This document shows positions 8,815 through 17,200 of a stretch of 64,000 nucleotides of DNA, piece by piece (the first letter of the stretch is position 1; each line of letters starts with the position of its first letter). Below the pieces are notes generated by a model. It was not told the origin of the DNA and did no database searches. It was given only the letters and a program-made list of their open reading frames with translations. The stretch spans positions 1 through 64,000 of the forward strand of contig NZ_SWDV01000035.1 of the NCBI RefSeq assembly GCF_005877905.1. The letters are read 5' to 3'. Source of the stretch: Pseudomonas nicosulfuronedens (GTDB taxonomy: Bacteria > Pseudomonadota > Gammaproteobacteria > Pseudomonadales > Pseudomonadaceae). A program made the translations under genes and the position numbers.

Positions 8815-10559
8815 GCGTTGACCCCTTCGATGCGCGGCGGCTCGCCCTGCCACACCGCCGCCAGCGCGGTATCGCTGAACTGGCCGAGGCGGTCATACAC
8901 GGGGCGGCCCTCGACGAACGTCAGCTGCACCTCGGTGCGATGGATGTAATTGCGCGCCGGCTGCTCGAACAGGTTGCGATCGAGCACGATGAAGTCCGCC
9001 GACTTGCCCGCCTCCAGGCTACCGGTGAGCCTCTCCAGCCCCATGGCGTAGGCACCATTGAGCGTCGCCACGCGGATCGCCTGTTCCAGGCTGATCGGCT
9101 CGCCGAAGCAGGCCGGGTCGTCGTTCCAGGGGTTCTGCCGGGTCACCAGGGTTTCCAGCGCCAGCCACGGGTCGATGGACGCCACCGGCCAGTCGGTGCC
9201 GAATACCGCAATGCCGCCGGCGGCCAGCACACCCTTGAAGTCATAGATGCGCGTCAGGCGATCCGTGCCGTAGCCCGAGCGCGCGCCGCTGGCGAAGGGT
9301 GTCGGGTACCAGGCCGCCGGGGAAAACTCGGCGATCACTTCCAGCTCGCGGAAGCGCTTGAGGTTGCCCGGATGCAGGATGGTGCTGTGCGCGCACTGGT
9401 GGCGCACGCCGCTGAAACCATTGCGCCGGCGCGCCTCGGCCACCGCATCGAGGAATACGTCGGACGCCGCGTCGCCGGTACAGTGGGCGATGACGCGGAT
9501 GCCGCGGCGATCCATGTCCACCACCATGTCGGTGATGTGCTCCGGCGTCAGGTTCAGCTTGCCGCGCCAGGCGTCCTCACCCGGCCAGGGCGTAATAAGG
9601 AAGGAAGAGCGCGGTTCGACGGTGCCGTCAAAGTGGAATTTCACCGCGTTCGCCGACAGCCGCGCGCTGCGGTAATAGTGACGCTCACCGGCGAGCAGCT
9701 CCCAGCGGCGCCGCACCGGGAAGATGTCGTCCTGCCAGCTGATCGCCGCTTCCACGCGCAGGGTCAGTTGACCGGCGTCGTCAAGGTACTTGAGGGCGTC
9801 CAGGCGGTTCTCGCAGACGTGCAGGTACTTGGCCGCGGTGACGCCGCGCGAGCTCTGGAAGTGCACGCCTTCGAGGTAAGACTGGCGCAGCACCTTGGCC
9901 GGGGTCGGCGGCATGGCGGCGTGGATCAGCGCGTAGGCGCCGTCGATCAGCAGGCCGTTGGGCTCGCCGGTCAGTTCGTCGCGCTCCAGGTAGCCGTTGC
10001 GCGGGTCGGCAGTACTGGCGTCGATGCCGGCCAGTTCCAGCGCGCGGGAGTTGACCATCATGGTGCCCCACATGCGGTCCAGCAGCGCCACGGGGCGATC
10101 CGGCAGGATGCTGTCGAGCCACTCGCGGCCCGGCTTCAGCCCGGCTTCGCGGAAGGTGTAGCGCACCCAGTATTGGCCGTAGACCCAGCCGTCGCCGGGG
10201 TGGCTGTCGGCGTAGTCGCGGATCGCCTTGGCCAGTTGCTCCGGGGTCGGATCCTCGATACCGACATCGAGGTCATCGGCGTAGCGCGGGTTCAGCGCCA
10301 GGTCCGGGTGGGTATGCATGTCGTGCAGGCCGGGCATGCAGAACGCACCTTCGAGGTCACGCACCAGGGTATCCGGGCCGATCAGGTGCTCCATGTCCTC
10401 GCGACGACCCACCGCCAGCAGCCGGCCATCGCGGATGGCCACGGCCTCGGCCCAGGGCTGGGCGGGGTCCAGGGTATAGAAGCGGCCGTTGTGCAACAGC
10501 AGTTCGGCGAAGCGGTCGGTGGGGGAATTGGAGGAGCGGAAGCGATCCGGAGCGGTCAT
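8811..10559 (-). CDS. YtcJ-like metal-dependent amidohydrolase
   Basis: A 582-residue amidohydrolase of the YtcJ/amidohydrolase-3 type. It has the metal-binding MPGLHDMHTHPD (residues about 74-85), ANAVKFHFDG with the candidate metal-bridging lysine, AHCTGD, QCAHST and GTDWPV near the end. The substrate is unknown. The start at 10559 has AAGGG upstream; the frame extends further left without support. It forms an operon with the overlapping CobW GTPase and is divergent from an AraC regulator, which likely controls it through the repeats at 10619-10656. Confidence 0.9.
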   Translation of the reverse strand: MTAPDRFRSSNSPTDRFAELLLHNGRFYTLDPAQPWAEAVAIRDGRLLAVGRREDMEHLIGPDTLVRDLEGAFCMPGLHDMHTHPDLALNPRYADDLDVGIEDPTPEQLAKAIRDYADSHPGDGWVYGQYWVRYTFREAGLKPGREWLDSILPDRPVALLDRMWGTMMVNSRALELAGIDASTADPRNGYLERDELTGEPNGLLIDGAYALIHAAMPPTPAKVLRQSYLEGVHFQSSRGVTAAKYLHVCENRLDALKYLDDAGQLTLRVEAAISWQDDIFPVRRRWELLAGERHYYRSARLSANAVKFHFDGTVEPRSSFLITPWPGEDAWRGKLNLTPEHITDMVVDMDRRGIRVIAHCTGDAASDVFLDAVAEARRRNGFSGVRHQCAHSTILHPGNLKRFRELEVIAEFSPAAWYPTPFASGARSGYGTDRLTRIYDFKGVLAAGGIAVFGTDWPVASIDPWLALETLVTRQNPWNDDPACFGEPISLEQAIRVATLNGAYAMGLERLTGSLEAGKSADFIVLDRNLFEQPARNYIHRTEVQLTFVEGRPVYDRLGQFSDTALAAVWQGEPPRIEGVNA

Positions 10560-10618
10560 GGGAAGCCCTTGTTGTTCTTGTCCGTGGAGGCAGTATAGGG
10601 CTCGGCTTTCGGCCACCG

Positions 10619-10656
10619 ACTAGCATAAGATGACAACTCACTAGCACAAGAAGACA
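10619..10656. promoter_or_regulatory. Tandem direct-repeat operator, AraC type
   Basis: Two 17-bp direct repeats, ACTAGCATAAGATGACA at 10619-10635 and ACTAGCACAAGAAGACA at 10640-10656, match at 15 of 17 positions. They are spaced 21 bp start to start, two helical turns. They lie between the divergent amidohydrolase and AraC genes, a typical arrangement for AraC-family binding sites. Binding by the adjacent regulator is inferred. Confidence 0.65.
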
Positions 10657-10671
10657 GCCTGAGCCTGCGCC

Positions 10672-11718
10672 ATGCCCGCCGCTTCCTTCGACATCGATTA
10701 CGCCGCCCGCCAGCTGTTCCGCCACTTCCTCGACGAGTGGCGCGCCCGCCCCGCCTTGCCGGCACTGGCGCCTTTGCTGGGTGGTCTTGGCCTGCCTACC
10801 GGCAGCGAGGCGGCAGCCGCCGAGATGAACTTCGCCCGCTATTACCGGCTGCTGCAGCAAGCCGCCGGGCTGCTCGGCCCAAGCGATTTCTTCCTGCGCC
10901 TGGGCCAGCGCTACAACCTCTATGACCTGGGGGTGATCGGCTACGCGCTGATCAGCGCGGCCAACCTGCGGCGTTCCTGGGACATTTCCCTCGGCCAGCC
11001 GTCGAGCCTGATGCCGCACCCGATCCACACCCACCGCGAGGAAGTTGGCGAGCACATCCGCCTGACGCTGCAGCTGCCACCCTTCAGCGAGGTCGAACGT
11101 ATCGCACTCTGCGAGGAATGGCTGAGCAGCACCTGGCGCTGGCTGTGCCAGCGCCTGCCGGACCTGGAGCACTGCGCCAGCATGCAACTGCACCTGCCCT
11201 ACCCGCCGCCAGCCCATGCGGCCCTGTATGGCGAACTCTTCCCCGGCCCCTGCCAGTTCAATGCCGGGCAGGCCGAACTGTGGATGCCGAAGGCATTCCA
11301 TGACCTGCCCTTCTCCACCGCCAACCCCTCAGTCAGCCGGCTGTGCCAGGCACAGGGCGCGGCGACCCTGGCCAGCTTCGAACGCGGCCCGGCGCTGCCC
11401 GATGACGTGCGCTACTACCTGCTGCAGAACGCGCGCATCCCGCTGCCGGACCTGGAACAGACGGCCGCTTGGCTGCGCCTGCCGCCGCACACGCTGCAAC
11501 GTCGACTGCGCGAACACGGGCTGACCTTCAAGGGAGTCGTGCTGGAAGTGCGAATGGCGCTGGCCCAGCGTTACCTGCTGGCCAGCCGGATGGCATTGCA
11601 GGAAATTGCCTTCCTGCTCGGCTATGAGCACGTCACCAGTTTCCACCGGGCATTCCAGCGGTTTACCGGGACGACGCCGGAGCGATTCCGTGCCAATGGG
11701 GGGAAGGAGCAACAGTAG
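10672..11718 (+). CDS. AraC-family transcriptional regulator
   Basis: A 348-residue regulator with an N-terminal arabinose-binding-like domain (PF12625 type, residues about 20-200) and a C-terminal AraC double helix-turn-helix. The second helix region IAFLLGYEHVTSFHRAFQRFTGTTPERFR is canonical. It resembles OruR/ArgR-style regulators. It is divergent from the amidohydrolase-CobW operon and likely activates it in response to a small-molecule substrate, which is unknown. The ribosome site before the ATG is weak. Confidence 0.92.
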   Translation: MPAASFDIDYAARQLFRHFLDEWRARPALPALAPLLGGLGLPTGSEAAAAEMNFARYYRLLQQAAGLLGPSDFFLRLGQRYNLYDLGVIGYALISAANLRRSWDISLGQPSSLMPHPIHTHREEVGEHIRLTLQLPPFSEVERIALCEEWLSSTWRWLCQRLPDLEHCASMQLHLPYPPPAHAALYGELFPGPCQFNAGQAELWMPKAFHDLPFSTANPSVSRLCQAQGAATLASFERGPALPDDVRYYLLQNARIPLPDLEQTAAWLRLPPHTLQRRLREHGLTFKGVVLEVRMALAQRYLLASRMALQEIAFLLGYEHVTSFHRAFQRFTGTTPERFRANGGKEQQ

Positions 11719-11796
11719 GCTGGGTGGAGCTTGCGATACCCATCATTGCGCCTGATCGAGAATCGATGGGTATCGCTTCCCTCCACACCATCCTAC
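11715..11796. repeat. Imperfect inverted repeat (dispersed hairpin element)
   Basis: GGGTGGAG..GCGATACCCATC and its inverse GATGGGTATCGC..CTCCAC, flanked by GTAGG and CCTAC, form a long stem with a loop of about 20 nt. It starts inside the stop codon of the AraC gene. This looks like a REP-like intergenic hairpin and may also protect or end the AraC transcript. Confidence 0.65.
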
Positions 11797-11809
11797 AAGG
11801 GCAGCCGCA

Positions 11810-12226
11810 TCAGGCTTCCTTCTCGCAGTTGATCATCCAGGGCACCCCGAAGCGATCCTCCACGGCGCCGAACAGCTCGGCCCAGAAGGTCTGGTCCAGC
11901 GGCATGGTCACCTTGCCGCCCTTGCCGAGCGCTTCGAAGAGACGTCTGGCCTCGGCCTTGCTGTTCACGTTGAGGGTGATCGATACGCCCTTCACCCCTT
12001 CGTACTGGCCGCACTGGGGCGAAGCATCCGAGCCCATCAGCACGTGGCCGTCCACTTCCAGGCGGACGTGAATGATGCGGTTCTTCAGGGCCTCGGGCAT
12101 GTCCTCGCAGCCCGGCGCGTCAGAGAAGCGCATCAGCGCCGGCAGCTCGGCACGCAGGACTTCGGCGTAGTAACGGAAGGCTTCTTCGCAGTTGCCGTCG
12201 AAGACCAGGTAGGCATTCATCAACAT
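11810..12226 (-). CDS. PhnB-like VOC-superfamily protein
   Basis: A 138-residue protein of the PhnB/3-demethylubiquinone-methyltransferase-like VOC group: YLVFDGNCEEAFRYY at the start, FWAELFGAVEDRFGVPWMIN at the end. Members are metal-binding fold proteins, mostly of unknown substrate. GGAGG lies 8 bases before the first ATG. The gene is 17 bp downstream of the YciI/DGPF gene, with which it is often paired. Confidence 0.88.
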   Translation of the reverse strand: MLMNAYLVFDGNCEEAFRYYAEVLRAELPALMRFSDAPGCEDMPEALKNRIIHVRLEVDGHVLMGSDASPQCGQYEGVKGVSITLNVNSKAEARRLFEALGKGGKVTMPLDQTFWAELFGAVEDRFGVPWMINCEKEA

Positions 12227-12243
12227 GGCGGTATCCTCCAGGC

Positions 12244-12669
12244 TCAGGATTTGCTGGCGATTTCGGCGCGCAGGCGCTCTTCCTGCTCGCGCAGTTCAGG
12301 GGTGAATTCGCAGCCGAAGTCCTCGGCCTCGAATATTTGCCGGATTTCGATCTCCGACTGGCCGTCGAACGGGTTCGGCGAGCGTTTGACCCAGTCGATG
12401 CACTCCTGCAACGACGCGGTCTGCATGATCCAGAAGCCGGCGATCAGCTCCTTGGTCTCGGCGAACGGGCCGTCGATCACCTGCCGCGACGCGCCATCGA
12501 AGCGCACCCGCGCGCCCTTCACGCTGGGGTGCAGTCCTTCGCCGGCCAGCATCACACCGGCCTTCACCAGTTCCTCGTTGTAGGCCCCCATGGCGGCGAG
12601 CAGCTCTTCCTTGGGCATCACACCGGCTTCGGAGTCGGCGGTGGCTTTGACGATCACCATGAAACGCAT
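12244..12669 (-). CDS. YciI/DGPF-domain protein
   Basis: A 141-residue YCII-related protein with the diagnostic DGPFAETKELIAGF motif around residues 66-79. The family is small and cytoplasmic, sometimes linked to ECF sigma factors, but no sigma factor is present here. GAGGAGAAAG precedes the ATG. It likely forms a two-gene unit with the following PhnB-like gene. Confidence 0.9.
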   Translation of the reverse strand: MRFMVIVKATADSEAGVMPKEELLAAMGAYNEELVKAGVMLAGEGLHPSVKGARVRFDGASRQVIDGPFAETKELIAGFWIMQTASLQECIDWVKRSPNPFDGQSEIEIRQIFEAEDFGCEFTPELREQEERLRAEIASKS

Positions 12670-13002
12670 GGTCTTTCTCCTCTTGTCATTCTCTTGTCGT
12701 TGTCAGCGTGGCGGCCGGTGGTTACCGGTTCCTGACAAGTAGTCGAAGGGCGCGCCGGCATTTCGACAGACCACTTCATTATTTTTCCGGGCAGGGCTAC
12801 GGGGGCACTGAGCATAGGCCGGCGATCGCGTTGGCGCTGTGGACGGACCACGGATTCACGGCCGTCCATCAAGGCCGGGAGCGAGTTCAATCTTCTCGCC
12901 AGCCAGCCTCCCTACCGACACCGACAGACGAATGGCTGACTGGACAGCCCCGGTCGTGCTCCCTAGATTCAGTCCTTTTCGCATGACACGGAGCATTGCC
13001 CC
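12670..13002. other. Intergenic region, nothing recognised
   Basis: 333 bp between the divergent YciI and YbaK genes. It must hold both promoters, but I see no convincing -35/-10 pair, dyad or RNA gene. Short open frames here lack ribosome sites. Confidence 0.5.
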
Positions 13003-13470
13003 ATGAGCCTGGAATCGGTTCGCGCCTTCTTCGCCGAAAAGGCCCCCGACATCGCCATCATCGAGCTGCAAACCAGCACCGCCACCGTCGCCCTGGCCGC
13101 CGAGGCCCATGGCGTGGAGCCTGGCCGCATCGCCAAGACCCTGTCCTTGCGCGTAGGCGAACGCACCGTGCTGGTGGTCGCCCGCGGCGATGCGCGGCTG
13201 GACAACCGCAAGCTCAAGGAAGCCTTTGGCGGCAAGGCCAAGATGCTCGGCGCCGAGGAAGTGGTGGAACTGACCGGCCATCCGGTGGGCGGCGTCTGCC
13301 CGTTTGGCCTGGCTACGCCGCTGCCGGTGTATTGCGATGTGTCGCTGCAGGCGTTCGACGAGGTTCTGCCAGCCGCCGGAGCGGTGCACAGTGCCGTGCG
13401 AATCGAGCCGCAACGCATGGCACAGCTGGTGGCGGCGGATTGGATCGACGTTTGCCAGGAGCTGGCCTGA
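13003..13470 (+). CDS. YbaK/EbsC-family aminoacyl-tRNA deacylase
   Basis: A 155-residue protein of the YbaK/ProX editing fold. It has the catalytic-lysine region GRIAKTLSLRV and the GGVCPFGL motif typical of the family. Such free-standing domains hydrolyse mischarged tRNAs (for example Cys- or Ala-tRNA-Pro). Length is normal. A REP pair follows the stop. Confidence 0.9.
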   Translation: MSLESVRAFFAEKAPDIAIIELQTSTATVALAAEAHGVEPGRIAKTLSLRVGERTVLVVARGDARLDNRKLKEAFGGKAKMLGAEEVVELTGHPVGGVCPFGLATPLPVYCDVSLQAFDEVLPAAGAVHSAVRIEPQRMAQLVAADWIDVCQELA

Positions 13471-13490
13471 TCTTCATCGCCATTGGGGCG

Positions 13491-13561
13491 GTTCGCGAGC
13501 AAGCTCGCTCCTACGAAAGACGCATCGGCGCTGACCTGTAGGAGCGAGCTTGCTCGCGAAC
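13491..13561. repeat. REP pair
   Basis: Two intact REP arms (GTTCGCGAGCAAGC...CCTAC and GTAGGAGCGAGC...TCGCGAAC) face each other across about 20 bp. They lie between the YbaK gene and the sulfur cluster. Confidence 0.9.
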
Positions 13562-13623
13562 CCGCCACGGCAGCGAATCGCGCCCCTTCCGCCTGCAGGG
13601 GCCCCACACGCCTGTTCCGGCAC

Positions 13624-13639
13624 TGTTGCTGCAGCAACA
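13624..13639. promoter_or_regulatory. Perfect 16-bp palindrome, candidate enhancer site
   Basis: TGTTGCTGCAGCAACA is a perfect palindrome 86 bp upstream of the -24 element at 13725. Position and symmetry fit an upstream activator site for a sigma-54 enhancer-binding protein such as SfnR. The identity of the protein is inferred. Confidence 0.5.
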
Positions 13640-13723
13640 CTCACTCAACACTTTGCTGTTTACCCAGCCGCGAAACTGTTGGTGTAAAAACGCAAATCAT
13701 TGATTTATATGTAATTTAATTTC

Positions 13724-13739
13724 CGGCACAGCTTGTGCA
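13724..13739 (+). promoter_or_regulatory. Sigma-54 promoter of the sulfur cluster
   Basis: CGGCACAGCTTGTGCA contains the invariant GG (13725-13726) and GC (13737-13738) exactly ten bases apart, with GGCAC as in the -24 consensus. It lies about 63 bp before the first SfnB-like start codon. Sulfone-utilisation genes sfnFG in P. putida are known to need RpoN and SfnR, which supports this reading. Confidence 0.65.
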
Positions 13740-13801
13740 ATGACCTGATCAGACAGACCCGAACGCCGGGTCGATTCATCTGCCGAGGTCGCTGTACTGC
13801 C

Positions 13802-15025
13802 ATGCCCCCACTCCCCGAATCCGCCCACTACGACATCCGCGAACCCAACGCCCAGCGGATCGTTTCCGATGCGCAAGCCATCGAAGTCGCCCACAAGATC
13901 GCTGCCTTCCTGCTCGAAGGCTCCGCCGAGCGCGACCGCAACCGCGAAGTCCCGCCAGAGGTCGTCGAGGTCTACTCCAACAGCGGCCTGTGGGGCATCA
14001 CTGTGCCACGCGAGTTCGGCGGCGCCGAGGTGTCCTACGCCACGCTGGCGGAAGTCATTGCCATCGTTTCCGCCGCCGACCCGTCGCTGGGGCAGATTCC
14101 GCAGAACCACTTCTGCCTGCTGGAAGACATCCGCCTGCAGGGTAGCGACGAACAGAAGCGCTTCTTCTTCGACCTCGCGCTCAAGGGCAACCGCTTCGCC
14201 AACGCCCTGTCGGAAACCGGCGGCAAGAACGTCCAGGACATCCAGACCCGCCTGCGCCACGACGGCGACAGCGTGCTGATCGATGGCCGCAAGGGCTACT
14301 GCACCGGCTCGCTCTACGCCCACTGGATCGGCGTGCTCGGCCTGGACGAGCAGAACAACGCGCAACTGGCCTTTGTCCCGCGCGGCACGCCGGGTCTGGT
14401 GATCGTCGACGACTGGGCCAGCATCGGCCAGCGCACAACCTCCAGCGGTACCGTGCTGGTGGAAGGCCTGCGCGTACCGGCGTTCAACGTCTTCCCCACG
14501 CACCGCTCCTACGACGTACCGACCCTGGCCGGCCCATTCGCGCAGATCACCACCTCCGCCATCGACGCCGGCATCGCCCGCGCCGCCCTGCGCGACACCA
14601 TCGCCTTCGTCCGCGAGCAGGCGCGCCCGTGGATCGACGCCGGCGTGGAGAAGGCCAGTGAAGACCCCCTGACCATCATCCAGGTCGGCGAACTGGGCAT
14701 CCGCATCGAAGCCGCCGACGCCTTGTTGGAGCGCGCCGGCAAGGTAATGGACGCCGCCCGCCCGGCGCCGGACGAAGACAGCGTGGCCCGCGCCTCGGTC
14801 GCCGTGGCCAAGGCCAAGGTGCTGACCACCGAAGTCGCCATCGACGCCACCAACAAGCTGTTCGAACTGGGTGGCACCCGCTCCACCCTCGCCCGCCACG
14901 GCTTCGACCGCCACTGGCGCAACGCCCGCGTGCACACCCTGCACGACCCGGTGCGCTGGAAGTACCACCTGGTCGGCAACTGGCTGCTCAACGACAAGCG
15001 CCCGCCGCGCCACGACTGGAACTGA
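13802..15025 (+). CDS. SfnB/DszC-family flavin monooxygenase (paralog 1)
   Basis: A 407-residue acyl-CoA dehydrogenase-fold oxidoreductase of the SfnB sulfur-acquisition family, related to the sulfide/sulfoxide monooxygenase DszC. It shows GQIPQNHF, DDWASIGQRTTSSGT and the C-terminal RNARVHTLHDPVRWK with conserved histidines. These enzymes use reduced FMN and oxygen supplied by a separate reductase, which is not in this window. The usual KFYSTG motif is changed to KGYCTG (residues 164-169), unlike the two paralogs downstream. ATG 13802 is chosen because it begins the family alignment; a TTG at 13733 falls within the sigma-54 promoter. First gene of the cluster. Confidence 0.88.
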   Translation: MPPLPESAHYDIREPNAQRIVSDAQAIEVAHKIAAFLLEGSAERDRNREVPPEVVEVYSNSGLWGITVPREFGGAEVSYATLAEVIAIVSAADPSLGQIPQNHFCLLEDIRLQGSDEQKRFFFDLALKGNRFANALSETGGKNVQDIQTRLRHDGDSVLIDGRKGYCTGSLYAHWIGVLGLDEQNNAQLAFVPRGTPGLVIVDDWASIGQRTTSSGTVLVEGLRVPAFNVFPTHRSYDVPTLAGPFAQITTSAIDAGIARAALRDTIAFVREQARPWIDAGVEKASEDPLTIIQVGELGIRIEAADALLERAGKVMDAARPAPDEDSVARASVAVAKAKVLTTEVAIDATNKLFELGGTRSTLARHGFDRHWRNARVHTLHDPVRWKYHLVGNWLLNDKRPPRHDWN

Positions 15026-15035
15026 GGCCCTCGCC

Positions 15036-16409
15036 ATGAGCAAGCAGATTCGCCTCAACGCCTTCGCCATGAACTGCGTCGGCCACCTTTCGCCCGGCCT
15101 CTGGCGCCACCCGCGCGACCAGCAGGCTGCGCGCTACACCGACATCCACTACTGGATCGAGCTGGCGAAAACCCTCGAGCGCGGCAAGATCGACGGCCTG
15201 TTCCTCGCCGACGTGCTGGGCGTCTACGACGTCTACCACGGCAACGCCGACGCGGCGCTCAGCGCCGGCGCGCAGGTGCCGGCCAACGACCCGCTGCAAC
15301 TGGTCCCGGCGATGGCCGCGGCCACCGAGCACCTGGGCTTCGGCATCACCGCCTCGGTATCCTTCGAGCATCCGTTTCCCTTCGCCCGGCGCATCTCCAC
15401 GCTGGACCACCTGACCGGTGGCCGCGCCGGCTGGAACATCGTCACCTCCTACTTGAGCAGCGGCGCGCGCAACCTGGGGCTGAAGCAGCAGCTCAACCAC
15501 CAGCAGCGCTATGCCCTGGCCGAGGAATACCTGGAGGTCTGCTACAAGCTCTGGGAAGCCAGCTGGGACGATGACGCGGTGGTCGCCGACCGCGCCAGCG
15601 GCGTCTACGCCGACCCGCGCAAGGTGCATCCCATCGAGCACAAGGGCGAGCATTTCGAAGTGCCCGGCTTCCACCTCAGCCAGCCATCGCCGCAGCGCAC
15701 CCCGGTGCTGTACCAGGCCGGCGCGTCGAGCCGCGGCAAGGTCTTCGCCGCCGGCAATGCCGAGTGTGTATTCGTCGCCGCGCCCACCAGGAACATTCTC
15801 CGCGACCAGGTGGCCGACTTGCGCCGCCTCGCCGTGGAAGCCGGCCGCCAGGCCAGCGACGTGCTGGTGCTGAACCAGCTCACGGTAATCGTCGCGCCCA
15901 CTGACGCGGAGGCCCTGGCCAAGCTGGAAGACTACCGCCAGTACAGCGACCGCGAAGGCACCCTGGCGCTGGTCTCCGGCTGGACCGGCATCGACTTCGG
16001 CGAGTACGCACCGGATCAGGTGTTGCGCCACGTACAGAGCGACGCTATCCAGTCCGCGGTGGATGCCTTCAGCGCTGCCGACCCACAGCGCCAGTGGACC
16101 GCCGCCGAGATCGCCGACTACTGCGCCCTGGGCGGTGACGGCCCGCTGCTGGTGGGCTCGCCGCAAACCGTGGCGGACCAGTTGCAGGCCTGGGTCGAGG
16201 AAACCGATGTCGATGGATTCAACCTCTCCAGCCTGGTGGCGCCGGAAACCTTCGTCGACATCGTCGACCTGCTGGTGCCGGAGTTGCAGGCACGCGGCCT
16301 GTTCAAGCGCGAGTACGAGCAGGGCACCCTGCGCCACAAGCTGTTCGGCCAGGGCGACCGTCTCGGCGCCTCGCACCGCGCCGCGAAGCTTCGAAGAGGC
16401 GCCGAATGA
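15036..16409 (+). CDS. NtaA/SnaA/DszA-family FMN-dependent monooxygenase (1)
   Basis: A 457-residue luciferase-like monooxygenase of the NtaA/SnaA/DszA/SfnA family. Diagnostic segments are GLFLADVLGVYDVY, FPFARRISTLDHLTGGRAGWNIVTS and SQPSPQRTPVLYQAGASSRG. Family members use FMNH2 and oxygen to cleave C-S or C-N bonds, for example DszA on dibenzothiophene sulfone. It starts 10 bp after the SfnB-like gene and its stop overlaps the permease start, so it is tightly operonic. Confidence 0.9.
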   Translation: MSKQIRLNAFAMNCVGHLSPGLWRHPRDQQAARYTDIHYWIELAKTLERGKIDGLFLADVLGVYDVYHGNADAALSAGAQVPANDPLQLVPAMAAATEHLGFGITASVSFEHPFPFARRISTLDHLTGGRAGWNIVTSYLSSGARNLGLKQQLNHQQRYALAEEYLEVCYKLWEASWDDDAVVADRASGVYADPRKVHPIEHKGEHFEVPGFHLSQPSPQRTPVLYQAGASSRGKVFAAGNAECVFVAAPTRNILRDQVADLRRLAVEAGRQASDVLVLNQLTVIVAPTDAEALAKLEDYRQYSDREGTLALVSGWTGIDFGEYAPDQVLRHVQSDAIQSAVDAFSAADPQRQWTAAEIADYCALGGDGPLLVGSPQTVADQLQAWVEETDVDGFNLSSLVAPETFVDIVDLLVPELQARGLFKREYEQGTLRHKLFGQGDRLGASHRAAKLRRGAE

Positions 16410-17074
16410 TGGACGGCTGGTTCCGCAACCTCGACTGGCATGATCTCGCCCAGGCCTGCCTGGACACCCTGGCCATGCTCGGCGGCGCGCTGGCCTTCAC
16501 CGTGCTGTTGGGCCTGCCGCTGGGCGTGCTGCTGTACCTCACCGGCAAGCGCCAGCTACACGAAAAACCCGGTCTGTACCGCGCGCTTTCCGTGGTGGTG
16601 AACATGCTGCGTTCGCTGCCGTTCATCATCCTGCTGATCGTGCTGATCCCGGTCACCACGCTGGTCACCGGCACCTCGCTGGGCGTACCCGGCGCCATCC
16701 CGCCGCTGGTGGTGGGCTGCACGCCGTTCTTCGCCCGCCTGGTGGAAACCGCCCTGCGCGAAGTCGACCGCGGCCTGGTGGAAGCCACCCAGGCGATGGG
16801 CGCCAGCACCTGGCAGATCATCTGGCACACCCTGCTGCCGGAAGCGCGCACCGGGCTGATCGCCGCCGTGACCGTCACCGCCATCGTGCTGGTGGACTAC
16901 ACCGCGATGTCCGGCGTAATCGGCGGCGGCGGCCTCGGCGACCTGGCCATCCGCTTCGGTTACCAGCGCTTCCAGACCGACGTGATGATCATCACCGTCG
17001 CCCTGCTGATCCTGCTGGTGCAGGCCCTGCAGATGAGCGGCGACCGACTTGTAGCACGCTACACCCGACGCTGA
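16406..17074 (+). CDS. MetI-like ABC transporter permease (1)
   Basis: A 222-residue inner-membrane permease with five or six helices and the EAA loop (VEATQAMGASTWQIIWHTLLPEA) that contacts the ATPase. It resembles MetI of methionine importers. ATGA overlap with the monooxygenase stop shows coupling. No ATPase gene follows; the nearest is the MetN-like gene at 23159, so the two permeases may share it. Confidence 0.92.
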   Translation: MMDGWFRNLDWHDLAQACLDTLAMLGGALAFTVLLGLPLGVLLYLTGKRQLHEKPGLYRALSVVVNMLRSLPFIILLIVLIPVTTLVTGTSLGVPGAIPPLVVGCTPFFARLVETALREVDRGLVEATQAMGASTWQIIWHTLLPEARTGLIAAVTVTAIVLVDYTAMSGVIGGGGLGDLAIRFGYQRFQTDVMIITVALLILLVQALQMSGDRLVARYTRR

Positions 17075-17200
17075 ATTCCCCGCCCACTCCCTCTCCGGGA
17101 GCGGCATCCAGAACACCCGCCGGCAGCCGGGCCCCGCTGCCATCAAGGCCCCACGTCCACACCACGACGGCCCACCCACTACTGCCAAGGAGCAACACCC

